Source: Chloroflexota bacterium
Lineage (GTDB): Bacteria; Chloroflexota; Limnocylindria; Limnocylindrales; CSP1-4
Direction: 5' to 3'
NCBI GenBank assembly: GCA_021814735.1
Contig: JAKAHX010000004.1
Span: 10,408-18,881, forward strand
DNA: 8,474 nt
The notes under the pieces were generated by a model, which searched no databases, had not been told where the DNA came from, and saw only the letters and a program-made list of their open reading frames with translations. Below are positions 1-7,900 of the stretch, one piece after another. The position numbers and the translations under genes are program-made. The stretch's first letter is position 1. Every line of letters begins with the position of its first letter.

Positions 1-5
1 CGGCT

Positions 6-30
6 GGATACGCGCTGCATATCCCGGATA
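6..30. repeat. Inverted/direct GGATA repeats, possible operator upstream of hppA
   Basis: GGATA occurs at 6-10 and again at 26-30, exactly 20 bp apart (about two helical turns). Its complement TATCC lies between them at 20-24. Bases 20-30 form a perfect 5-1-5 palindrome, TATCC-C-GGATA, covering the weak -35 hexamer proposed for hppA. This relatively A/T-rich patch stands out in a GC-rich window and has the size and placement of a repressor or activator site. No specific regulator can be named. The repeat is seen directly; the operator role is inferred, and such short repeats could arise by chance. Confidence 0.3.
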
Positions 31-53
31 GGCCGCGGGTCGCATGCTACACT
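25..53 (+). promoter_or_regulatory. Putative hppA promoter (extended -10)
   Basis: TACACT at 48-53 resembles a SigA/sigma-70 -10 box and is preceded by TGC at 45-47, the extended -10 TGn signature. Seventeen bases upstream, CGGATA at 25-30 is a poor -35 match (3 of 6 to TTGACA), so recognition would lean on the extended -10 or on an activator. Transcription would start near base 60 and leave a leader of about 70 bases before hppA. The greA promoter in this window has a comparable distance from -10 to its leader hairpin, which supports this assignment. Confidence 0.5.
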
Positions 54-63
54 CCGGCCTGCC

Positions 64-104
64 GAACCCCGCGTCCCTGCCCCGCTCGCGACGGGGCTCT
101 TTCC
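64..104 (+). promoter_or_regulatory. hppA 5' leader hairpin with pyrimidine tract
   Basis: The predicted transcript begins close to GAACCCC (64-70). A 6-bp stem follows, GCCCCG (79-84) with CGGGGC (92-97), around a 7-base loop, and then TCTTTCC (98-104). Hairpin plus T-rich tract resembles an intrinsic terminator or pause signal inside the leader. CCCC at 67-70 could instead pair with GGGG at 93-96, giving a mutually exclusive fold. The greA leader shows the same order of elements. Structure is read from complementarity; regulation is inferred. Confidence 0.4.
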
Positions 105-118
105 TTGTCCAAGGGAGG
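100..118 (+). promoter_or_regulatory. hppA ribosome-binding site with complementary pyrimidine tract
   Basis: AAGGGAGG at 111-118 is a strong Shine-Dalgarno sequence 10 bases before the GTG at 129, and it decides the start of hppA. Just upstream, bases 100-106 (TTTCCTT) can pair with 111-117 (AAGGGAG) across a GTCC loop: seven pairs, two of them G-U. The tract that follows the leader hairpin is therefore also a potential anti-Shine-Dalgarno. The ribosome site itself is well supported; masking of it is inferred. Confidence 0.55.
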
Positions 119-128
119 CGTTACCGAC

Positions 129-2354
<2,226 letters not shown>

Positions 2355-2370
2355 CCCTCGGCACCCGGGG

Positions 2371-2398
2371 CGGGGGCGGTGGTCCGCCGCCGCCCCCG
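2371..2398 (+). terminator. Strong GC hairpin between hppA and uppP
   Basis: A 12-bp stem, bases 2371-2382 with 2387-2398 and containing one G-U pair, closes on a four-base TCCG loop 16 bases after the hppA stop. No T-tract follows (the next bases are GGCTGTGTCG), so it is not a classical intrinsic terminator. GC-rich bacteria often use hairpins lacking a U-tract, so it may terminate or partly attenuate hppA transcripts before uppP, or it may protect the 3' end of the hppA message. Confidence 0.5.
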
Positions 2399-2421
2399 GG
2401 CTGTGTCGCTCGGGGAACGCC

Positions 2422-3249
2422 ATGCCGCTGGTCCTCCAGGCGCTCGTGATCGGGATCGTGCAGGGGCTCACCGAGTTCCTGCCGATCTCGTCATCGGCGC
2501 ACCTGATCGCGGTGCCCGAGTTCCTGGGCTGGAAGGATCCGTTCCTGAACAGCGCGAGCTTCGACGTGATGCTCCACGCCGGAACGCTCGCGGCGCTGCT
2601 GGTCTACTTCTGGTCCGACCTGATCCGGCTGCTCCTCGCGTGGATCGACTCCATCCGCGAGCGGGCGATCGGCGGCGATTCCGACCGCCGCCTCGCCTGG
2701 CTCATCCTGGTGACGGTGATCCCCGGCGCGCTGCTGGGCGTGGGCTTCGAGAGCTTCTTCGACACGTTCTTCCGGCAGCACATCATCCTGGTGGGGATCT
2801 TCTTGGCGCTCGGTGCCGGCATCCTGTGGCTCGCCGAGCAGCTCGCCCTCCTGCAGCGCGGGCTCGGGCAGGTCAACGTCCGTGACGCCGTCCTCATCGG
2901 GATCGCGCAGGCGTTTTCTCTCTTCCCCGGCTTCAGCCGATCCGGGATGACCATCGCCGCTGGGCTGTACACCGGCCTCACGCGCGAGGCGGCCGCCCGG
3001 TTCTCGTTCCTCATGGGGACCCCGATCATCGCCGGCGCGGCCATCTGGAAGGCCCGCGAGCTGCTGCAGGCCGGGCTTCCCTCCGCCGACGTCCTGGCGC
3101 TCGGCGCGGGCATGCTCGGCGCGGCCGTGGCCGGGCTTGCCGCCATCGCGTTCCTGCTCGTCTACCTGCGGCGCCGGTCCACCGCCCCCTTCATCGCCGA
3201 GCGGCTGGCGATGGCGGTGCTGGTGCTGGTCTTCGTGCTCGCCCGCTGA
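2422..3249 (+). CDS. uppP: Undecaprenyl-diphosphate phosphatase (UppP/BacA family)
   Basis: This polytopic membrane enzyme removes a phosphate from undecaprenyl diphosphate, recycling the lipid carrier for peptidoglycan and other wall polymers; family members confer bacitracin resistance when abundant. The 275-residue length is normal. The first signature, QGLTEFLPISSSAHL, lies at residues 14-28 and holds the (E/Q)xxxE motif (Q14, E18), the serines 23-25 and H27. The second, LFPGFSRSG, carries the catalytic-site Arg at residue 173. Hydrophobic segments run the whole length and the C-terminus is a short Arg-rich loop followed by a final helix. The ATG at 2422 has GGGGA five bases upstream, a modest ribosome site. 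No clear promoter is visible in the 67-bp gap after hppA, so it may depend on read-through past the hairpin. argR begins 26 bases after its stop. Confidence 0.95.
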   Translation: MPLVLQALVIGIVQGLTEFLPISSSAHLIAVPEFLGWKDPFLNSASFDVMLHAGTLAALLVYFWSDLIRLLLAWIDSIRERAIGGDSDRRLAWLILVTVIPGALLGVGFESFFDTFFRQHIILVGIFLALGAGILWLAEQLALLQRGLGQVNVRDAVLIGIAQAFSLFPGFSRSGMTIAAGLYTGLTREAAARFSFLMGTPIIAGAAIWKARELLQAGLPSADVLALGAGMLGAAVAGLAAIAFLLVYLRRRSTAPFIAERLAMAVLVLVFVLAR

Positions 3250-3275
3250 GCCGCTCACGACGGGATGGCGACGCG

Positions 3276-3764
3276 ATGGAGGTGATGAAGCAGGCGCGGC
3301 AGGGGGTCATCCGCGACCTGCTCGCCAGGCGGAGCATCCGGACCCAGCACGAGCTCGCCGCGGCCCTCCGCGAGCGCGGGTTCCGGGCCACCCAGGCCAC
3401 CATCAGCCGGGACGTGGCTGAGCTGGGGCTCGTGAAGGTGCCCCGCAACGGGGCGGCCGTCTACGCCCTGCCCGAGCCGCTCGTCGACGCGGAGCCGAGC
3501 GCCGAGGACCGGCTGGCGGCGCTGCTCCGCGACCTGCCGGTGGACATCCGCGAGGCCGGGCTCCTGCTGGTGCTGCGCACCCTCTCGGGCAGCGCGCACG
3601 CCATCGCGTCGGCGCTGGACCGCGCGCGCTGGCCGGAGGTGGCGGGCTCCGTGGCAGGGGACGACACGCTCTTCGTCGCCTTTGCCGACCGTGGCTCACT
3701 GCGGCGTGCCCGCAGGCGTCTCGCGCGCCTGCAGGAACGGCCGCCGGCGTCATCTGCGCTTTGA
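3276..3764 (+). CDS. argR: Arginine repressor family transcription regulator (ArgR)
   Basis: ArgR forms arginine-responsive hexamers that bind ARG boxes and repress arginine biosynthesis or activate its catabolism. The 162-residue protein has both family domains. An N-terminal winged helix ends in TQATISRDVAELGLVKV (about 39-55), with the conserved Ser44-Arg45 of the recognition helix. A C-terminal oligomerisation and ligand domain includes the GDDT arginine-binding signature at 128-131. The usual PG-A turn of the ligand domain reads SGSA at 104-107, so a conserved proline is replaced by serine. The ATG at 3276 is taken as the start although its ribosome site (CGGGA, about 10 bases upstream) is weak; the ATG at 3285 has GGAGG only two bases away, too close to help. 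No arginine gene is adjacent. It is probably co-transcribed with uppP, and its stop codon lies within the greA promoter. Confidence 0.92.
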   Translation: MEVMKQARQGVIRDLLARRSIRTQHELAAALRERGFRATQATISRDVAELGLVKVPRNGAAVYALPEPLVDAEPSAEDRLAALLRDLPVDIREAGLLLVLRTLSGSAHAIASALDRARWPEVAGSVAGDDTLFVAFADRGSLRRARRRLARLQERPPASSAL

Positions 3765-3790
3765 CACGGGCACAGCGGGCGCCATAGAAT
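3761..3790 (+). promoter_or_regulatory. greA promoter, near-consensus SigA type, overlapping the argR stop
   Basis: TTGACA at 3761-3766 is a perfect -35 hexamer, and TAGAAT at 3785-3790 is a 5-of-6 match to TATAAT, with an 18-bp spacer. Transcription should start near 3797. The TGA inside TTGACA (3762-3764) is the argR stop codon, so coding end and promoter share bases. It is the clearest promoter in the window and implies strong, largely constitutive expression of greA and the synthetase genes downstream. Confidence 0.85.
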
Positions 3791-3802
3791 CTCGCGCTGG
3801 CA

Positions 3803-3842
3803 GAACTCCTGACGCGTCCCGCCGACGCGCCGGGGGTTCTTT
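3803..3842 (+). promoter_or_regulatory. greA 5' leader hairpin with TTCTTT tract
   Basis: An inner 6-bp stem, CGCGTC (3813-3818) with GACGCG (3824-3829), closes a five-base CCGCC loop. An outer helix pairs AACTCC (3804-3809) with GGGGTT (3833-3838), including one G-U pair. TTCTTT at 3837-3842 follows or overlaps the 3' side. The hairpin begins a few bases into the predicted transcript and ends about 40 bases in. It could be a pause or attenuator, or a 5' stabilising stem. CTCC at 3806-3809 could alternatively pair with the greA ribosome site GGAG at 3866-3869. The leader is about 80 bases long and no peptide-coding frame is convincing in it. Confidence 0.4.
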
Positions 3843-3875
3843 GATCTTGCAGCCTGTCACCCACTGGAGCGGTCT

Positions 3876-4340
3876 GTGAACAACAAGCCCGGTTACCTCA
3901 CCCACGATGGACTCGAGAAGCTGCGAGCGGAGCTCGACCAGCTGGTGAACGTCCGTCGCGCGGAGGTGGCGGCCCGCATCCACGACGCCAAGGAGCACGG
4001 TGACCTGGCGGAGAACGCCGAGTACGAGGACGCCAAGAACGAGCAGGCGTTCGTCGAGGGACGCATCCAGACGCTGGAGTCGCTCATCCGCAACGCCGTG
4101 CTCATCGACGAGAACCACTCATCGGACCACGTCCAGATCGGCTCGACGGTGGTGGTCACCTCCTCGGACGGGACCGAGACGTTCCACATCGTCGGGTCGG
4201 CCGAGGCGGACCCGGGCTCGGGGCGCATCTCCAACGAATCGCCGGTCGGACGCGCCCTCCTCGGGCACCGCGTGGGAGACCGCGTGGTCGTCCACGTGCC
4301 GAGCGGAGACTTCACGTACCAGATCGAGAAGATCGGCTGA
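3876..4340 (+). CDS. greA: Transcription elongation factor GreA
   Basis: GreA enters the secondary channel of RNA polymerase and stimulates cleavage of backtracked RNA, rescuing stalled complexes. The 154-residue length is typical. Residues about 9-75 form the antiparallel coiled coil, with the acidic tip motif GDLAENAEYE at 42-51; D43 and E46 correspond to the two acidic residues that position the catalytic Mg2+ in E. coli GreA. The C-terminal FKBP-like domain carries the canonical RISNESPVGRALLG stretch and ends in a VHVPSGDFTYQIEKI strand pair. The GTG at 3876 has GGAG six bases upstream (3866-3869) and gives the expected N-terminus. It has its own promoter and leader, and lysK begins 27 bases after its stop with no terminator between, so greA is probably the first gene of a greA-lysK-serS operon. 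Confidence 0.96.
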   Translation: MNNKPGYLTHDGLEKLRAELDQLVNVRRAEVAARIHDAKEHGDLAENAEYEDAKNEQAFVEGRIQTLESLIRNAVLIDENHSSDHVQIGSTVVVTSSDGTETFHIVGSAEADPGSGRISNESPVGRALLGHRVGDRVVVHVPSGDFTYQIEKIG

Positions 4341-4367
4341 CGCCGTCACGGATCGCCGGAGGAGACG

Positions 4368-6005
4368 GTGTACTGGGCCGATGAGCTCGCCGCGCGCCTG
4401 AGCGGTCCGCAGGTCGTCAACGATTCGAAGACGCCCTCCGGCACCGTCCACGTGGGGAGCCTGCGCGGCCCGGTGGTGCTGGACGCGATCTGGCGGGCGC
4501 TGCGCGAGCGCGGGCTGGAGGCGCGGCTGCTCTACGGGGTGGACGACCTGGACCCCATGGATGCCCAGGCGCTGCTGACCCCGGACGCCGTCGAACGCTA
4601 CATGGGCGTCCCGTTGGCGCACGTCCCCGCCCCGGAGGGGAGCGGCGCGGCCAGCTACGCCCGGCATTTCGCGGGCCTGTTCCTGGCCACGTTCGCCGGG
4701 CTCGGGATCCACCCGGAGACCTACTGGATGAGCGAGGTCTACCCCACCGGCGCCGTGGACCCGTACATCCGGCTCGCCCTGGACCGCGCCGATCGCGTCC
4801 GCGAGATCTACCGCCGCGTGGCCAACGTGCAGCATCCGCCGACGTGGCATCCCGTCAGCGTGATCTGCGAGCAGTGCGGCAAGGTGGGAACCACCATCGT
4901 CACCGACTGGGACGGTGAACGGGTGCGCTACGAGTGTCGCCCGGACCTGGTGACCTGGGCCACCGGCTGCGGCCATTCCGGCTGGGTGGCGCCGTTCGGC
5001 GGACGGGCCAAGCTGCCCTGGAACCTGGAGTGGGCCGCCCAGTGGAGCATCTTCGGGGTCACGATCGAGCCCAACGGCAAGGACCTGGCCACCGCGGGCG
5101 GCTCGCGGGATCGCTCGGACGCCATCTCCCGCGAGATCTTCGAGCGCGAGCCTCCCATCAACCTGCCCTACGAGTTCCTCAACATCGGCGGGCGGAAGAT
5201 GAGCACCAGCAAGGGGCGCGGCGCGGCGGCGCACACCATGGCCGAGGTGCTTCCCCCGGAGCTGCTCCGCTTCCTCTTCCTGCGCCACCGGCCGAGCCAT
5301 GCCATCGACTTCGACCCGGCCGGGGAGACCATCCCGCGCCTCTTCGACGAGTTCGACCGCGTGGCGGCGGCCACGGCCGGCCGCGAGGTGAAGGGCGAGC
5401 TGCCGCCGGACCACGCACGGATCTTCGCCCTGAGTCTCCTCGACCCCGAGGCGGACCCGGTTGCCGAGGCGGGCCGCTTCCGCCCGGACTTCTCGCAGGT
5501 GGCCATGCTCGCCCAGGTCCCCGGGGCCGACATCGAGGGGCGGATTGCTGCCGAGAAGGGCGCGCCGCTCGACCTCGCGGAGCAGGTGATCCTGGCCGAT
5601 CGGGTCCGGGCCGCCCGGGCCTGGCTGGCCGACTACGCGCCAGATCGCGCGCGCATCGCCGTCCGGGACGAGTTGCCCGCGGAGGCGCGCCGCGGGCTCT
5701 CCGACGAGCAGCGCACCTACCTGGGCGCGCTCGCGATCGCCGCCGGCGTCTCCCGCCCGGTGTCGGGGGATGCGTGGCAGGACCTGATCTTCCGGGTCGC
5801 GGAGGAGGCGGCGCTCCCGGCCGGGCGCGCGTTCGGCGCCGTCTATCTCGCGTTCCTGGGTCGCACCAACGGGCCTCGCGCGGGCTGGCTGCTGGCCGCC
5901 CTCGAGCGGACGTTCGTCGTCGAACGTCTGCGCCAGGCGGCCGGCTGGGCTCCCGAGCCGGAGGACGGCGGATCGTCCGCACAGCCAGGGGAGGCATCGG
6001 CATGA
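4368..6005 (+). CDS. lysK: Class I lysyl-tRNA synthetase (archaeal type)
   Basis: It attaches lysine to tRNA-Lys using ATP and releases pyrophosphate. Most bacteria use an unrelated class II LysRS; the class I form is typical of archaea and occurs in scattered bacterial lineages. The 545-residue protein has a Rossmann catalytic core with the HIGH-type motif as HVGS at 28-31 (after TPSGT) and the KMSKS-type motif as KMSTSKG at 277-283. Other family marks are WNLEWAAQW, GKD at 237-239 and GGS at 244-246. Cysteines 167/170 (CEQC), 190 and 201 suggest a zinc-binding insertion. The remainder is a helical anticodon-binding region, ending in a low-complexity tail (about 525-545). The GTG at 4368 is preceded by GGAGGAG with a short three-base spacing. 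Its stop overlaps the serS start by ATGA, implying translational coupling. Confidence 0.94.
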   Translation: MYWADELAARLSGPQVVNDSKTPSGTVHVGSLRGPVVLDAIWRALRERGLEARLLYGVDDLDPMDAQALLTPDAVERYMGVPLAHVPAPEGSGAASYARHFAGLFLATFAGLGIHPETYWMSEVYPTGAVDPYIRLALDRADRVREIYRRVANVQHPPTWHPVSVICEQCGKVGTTIVTDWDGERVRYECRPDLVTWATGCGHSGWVAPFGGRAKLPWNLEWAAQWSIFGVTIEPNGKDLATAGGSRDRSDAISREIFEREPPINLPYEFLNIGGRKMSTSKGRGAAAHTMAEVLPPELLRFLFLRHRPSHAIDFDPAGETIPRLFDEFDRVAAATAGREVKGELPPDHARIFALSLLDPEADPVAEAGRFRPDFSQVAMLAQVPGADIEGRIAAEKGAPLDLAEQVILADRVRAARAWLADYAPDRARIAVRDELPAEARRGLSDEQRTYLGALAIAAGVSRPVSGDAWQDLIFRVAEEAALPAGRAFGAVYLAFLGRTNGPRAGWLLAALERTFVVERLRQAAGWAPEPEDGGSSAQPGEASA

Positions 6006-7357
6006 GCATCGGGCTGCAGCGACTGCGCGAGGACACAGACCGGGTCCGCCAGGGCGCCATCGACAAGGGCGAGGATCCCTCGGTGGTCGACGCGGCGCTC
6101 CGCCTCGATGCCCGTCGACGCAGCCTGCTCGGCGAGGGGGACGCCCTGCGCGCCGAGCGCAACGCGCTCTCCAAGCGCATCGGTGACGTCATCCGGGGCG
6201 GAGCGGCGCCCCAGGGCGACGAGGTGGCCGCGTTGCGCCGTGCCTCCACCGAGGCGGGCGAGCGGATTGCCGCCATCGATGCCGAGCTGGCGAGCGTCGA
6301 GGCCGAACTCGAGGACGCGCTGCTGCGGATCCCCAACCCGGCGGACCCGGACGTGCCGGTGGGCGGCGAGGACGACAGCGTGATCGTGCGGTCGTGGGGC
6401 GAACCCGCGCTGCACGAGGAACCCATCGGGGGAGGGCCGGACGGTGCCGGGGCCTGGGTGCGCCGGCCGCACTGGGAGGTGGGCGAGGCGCTCGGGATGC
6501 TGGACCTGCCGGCAGGCGCCAAGATCACGGGTTCCGGGTTCCCCGTCTACCGGGGCATGGGGGCCGCGCTGGAGCGCGCGCTCATCGACTGGTTCATCGG
6601 CGTGCACACCCGCGAGCACGGCATGACCGAGATCTGGCCACCGGCGCTCGTCAACACCGCGTCGGCGCGCGGCACCGGGCAGATCCCGGACAAGGAAGAC
6701 CTGATGTACGCCGTGACCCGCGACGAGCTGTACCTGGTCCCCACCGCCGAGGTTCCCGTCACGAACCTGCACCGCGACGAGATCATCGAGGCGGATCACC
6801 TGCCCATCCGCTACTGCGCGTACACGCCGTGCTTCCGCCGCGAGGCCGGGGCGGCCGGCAGGGACACGCGGGGGATCCTGCGGGTCCACCAGTTCGACAA
6901 GGTGGAGATGGTCCTCTTCGAGCGCCCGGACGCGTCCAGTGCCGCCCTCGAGTGGCTGACCCGGGCCGCGGAGACGCTGCTGCAGCGCCTGGGGCTGGCC
7001 TACCGCGTCAAGCTGATGGCCACCGGGGACATGGGCTTCGTCCAGGCCAAGAAGTACGACATCGAGGTCTGGGCGCCGGGCGTGGAGCGCTGGCTGGAGG
7101 TCAGCTCGGTCTCCAACTTCCGGGACTACCAGGCGCGGCGGATGAACATCCGCTGGCGACCCGAGCCGGGTGGGCGACCGGAGATCCTGCACACGCTGAA
7201 CGGCTCCGGGCTTGCCCTCGCGCGCACGTTCGCCGCCATCCTCGAGGTCTACCAGCAGCCGGACGGCTCGGTGGTGGTGCCGCAGGTGCTGCGCCCGTTC
7301 CTGGGCGAGCGGATCGGCCCCGCGTCGCCGGCGGCGGCCCATCGGCCGGCGGACTGA
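6002..7357 (+). CDS. serS: Seryl-tRNA synthetase
   Basis: This class II synthetase charges tRNA-Ser, and tRNA-Sec where present, in the cytoplasm as a homodimer. The 451-residue protein begins with a long helical hairpin (about 28-110, rich in Glu, Arg and Ala), the arm that grips the long variable loop of tRNA-Ser. The catalytic domain shows TAEVP at 248-252 for serine recognition, motif 2 FRREAG from 278 followed by GRDTRGILRVHQFDKVEM, and motif 3 NGSGLALAR at 400-408. Motif 2 normally reads FRSEAG; the Ser-to-Arg change is conservative of fold but noticeable. The ATG at 6002 has AGGGGAGG seven bases upstream inside the lysK tail and overlaps the lysK stop by four bases, so its expression is tied to lysK. 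It is the last gene of the presumed greA operon; a short GC hairpin follows. Confidence 0.97.
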   Translation: MSIGLQRLREDTDRVRQGAIDKGEDPSVVDAALRLDARRRSLLGEGDALRAERNALSKRIGDVIRGGAAPQGDEVAALRRASTEAGERIAAIDAELASVEAELEDALLRIPNPADPDVPVGGEDDSVIVRSWGEPALHEEPIGGGPDGAGAWVRRPHWEVGEALGMLDLPAGAKITGSGFPVYRGMGAALERALIDWFIGVHTREHGMTEIWPPALVNTASARGTGQIPDKEDLMYAVTRDELYLVPTAEVPVTNLHRDEIIEADHLPIRYCAYTPCFRREAGAAGRDTRGILRVHQFDKVEMVLFERPDASSAALEWLTRAAETLLQRLGLAYRVKLMATGDMGFVQAKKYDIEVWAPGVERWLEVSSVSNFRDYQARRMNIRWRPEPGGRPEILHTLNGSGLALARTFAAILEVYQQPDGSVVVPQVLRPFLGERIGPASPAAAHRPAD

Positions 7358-7358
7358 C

Positions 7359-7386
7359 CGGGCGGCAATCCACGCCGCGGCGCCCG
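7359..7386 (+). terminator. Weak GC hairpin after serS
   Basis: CGGGCG (7359-7364) can pair with CGCCCG (7381-7386) around a 16-base loop, or GCGGC (7362-7366) with GCCGC (7374-7378) around a 7-base loop. It starts two bases after the serS stop. There is no T-tract, so termination is only possible, not demonstrated. It lies just upstream of a TATAGC that may serve the next gene. Confidence 0.3.
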
Positions 7387-7390
7387 ACCG

Positions 7391-7396
7391 TATAGC
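7391..7396 (+). promoter_or_regulatory. Possible -10 box for the peroxiredoxin gene
   Basis: TATAGC is the only A/T-rich hexamer in the 69-bp gap between serS and the peroxiredoxin gene and matches four of the six TATAAT bases. No matching -35 box lies 16-18 bp upstream. It could be a weak or activator-dependent promoter, or chance. Confidence 0.25.
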
Positions 7397-7426
7397 AGGC
7401 GACGACCCCGACGCACGGAGGACGCC

Positions 7427-7900
7427 ATGCCTGCCATCGGCGATCTCGCCCCAGACTTCACGCTTCCCGACCAGGACAAGCAGCCGGTCACGCTGAGCGA
7501 CCTGCGCGGCCGCCCCGTGATGCTGGTCTTCTTCCCGCTCGCGTTCAGTTCCACCTGCACAGGGGAGTTGTGCGCGATCCGCGACGACTGGGATGCCTAC
7601 GAGCGCCGTGGCGTCACGGTGCTCGGGATCAGCGTCGACTCGACGTACGCGCTGCGCGCCTGGCGCCAGGACCAGCACTACGGCAACCGGTTCCTCTCGG
7701 ACCGTTGGCCAGTCGGCCGCGCGGCGAAGCTCTACGGGGTCTGGAGCGAGGAGCAGGGCTTCGCCGAGCGCGGCACCTTCATCCTCGATGCCGGCGGCGT
7801 CGTGCGGTACGCGGTCCACAACCCCTCGAGCGTCGCCCGAGACGAGGCCGCCTACGTGACGGCGCTCGACGCGATCATGGCGCAGGCCGGGTCGGAATAG
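7427..7900 (+). CDS. Peroxiredoxin, AhpE-like with a PrxQ/Bcp-type cysteine pair
   Basis: A thioredoxin-fold thiol peroxidase that reduces hydrogen peroxide, organic peroxides or peroxynitrite in the cytoplasm. It has 157 residues, the usual length. The opening APDFTLPDQD is typical of the family. The active site FFPLAFSSTCTGELC places P37, S41 and the peroxidatic Cys44 in the Pxxx(T/S)xxC motif, and R115 of ERGTF is the conserved active-site arginine. LSDRWPVGRAAKLYGVW and ERGTF resemble mycobacterial AhpE. AhpE of M. tuberculosis is a 1-Cys enzyme, whereas this protein also has Cys49, giving the C-x4-C spacing of PrxQ/Bcp enzymes, so an intramolecular disulfide is likely. The ATG at 7427 has GGAGG five bases upstream (7417-7421). 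The next gene converges on it from the other strand. Family is secure; subfamily is less so. Confidence 0.93.
   Translation: MPAIGDLAPDFTLPDQDKQPVTLSDLRGRPVMLVFFPLAFSSTCTGELCAIRDDWDAYERRGVTVLGISVDSTYALRAWRQDQHYGNRFLSDRWPVGRAAKLYGVWSEEQGFAERGTFILDAGGVVRYAVHNPSSVARDEAAYVTALDAIMAQAGSE

Noticed and set aside
105..107. TTG at 105 as the hppA start
   Set aside because: It lies upstream of the strong ribosome site AAGGGAGG (111-118), which is correctly placed for the in-frame GTG at 129.
2491..3258. 255-codon antisense frame opposite uppP
   Set aside because: Highly charged Glu/Gly/Arg-rich shadow with no family resemblance, while uppP on the + strand has both catalytic motifs.
3285..3287. ATG at 3285 as the argR start using GGAGG at 3278-3282
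   Set aside because: The spacing is only two bases, too short for productive initiation; the ATG at 3276 is preferred, though its own ribosome site is weak.
3791..3875. A leader peptide or amino-acid attenuator upstream of greA-lysK-serS
   Set aside because: No short frame with a start, a ribosome site and a run of Lys or Ser codons is visible in the leader, so classical peptide attenuation or a T-box is not supported.
4119..5414. 431-codon antisense frame opposite greA and lysK
   Set aside because: Spans two confident genes and the gap between them, without any domain or ribosome site to support it.
4934..7357. 807-codon frame that reads out of frame through lysK and then into serS
   Set aside because: The first part is an Arg/Pro-rich shadow of lysK; only the part from 6002 is the genuine serS. 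It is not a fusion protein.
5843..7819. 658-codon antisense frame opposite serS and the peroxiredoxin gene
   Set aside because: Low-complexity composition typical of a third-position GC shadow, no recognisable motif, and fully opposite well-supported genes.
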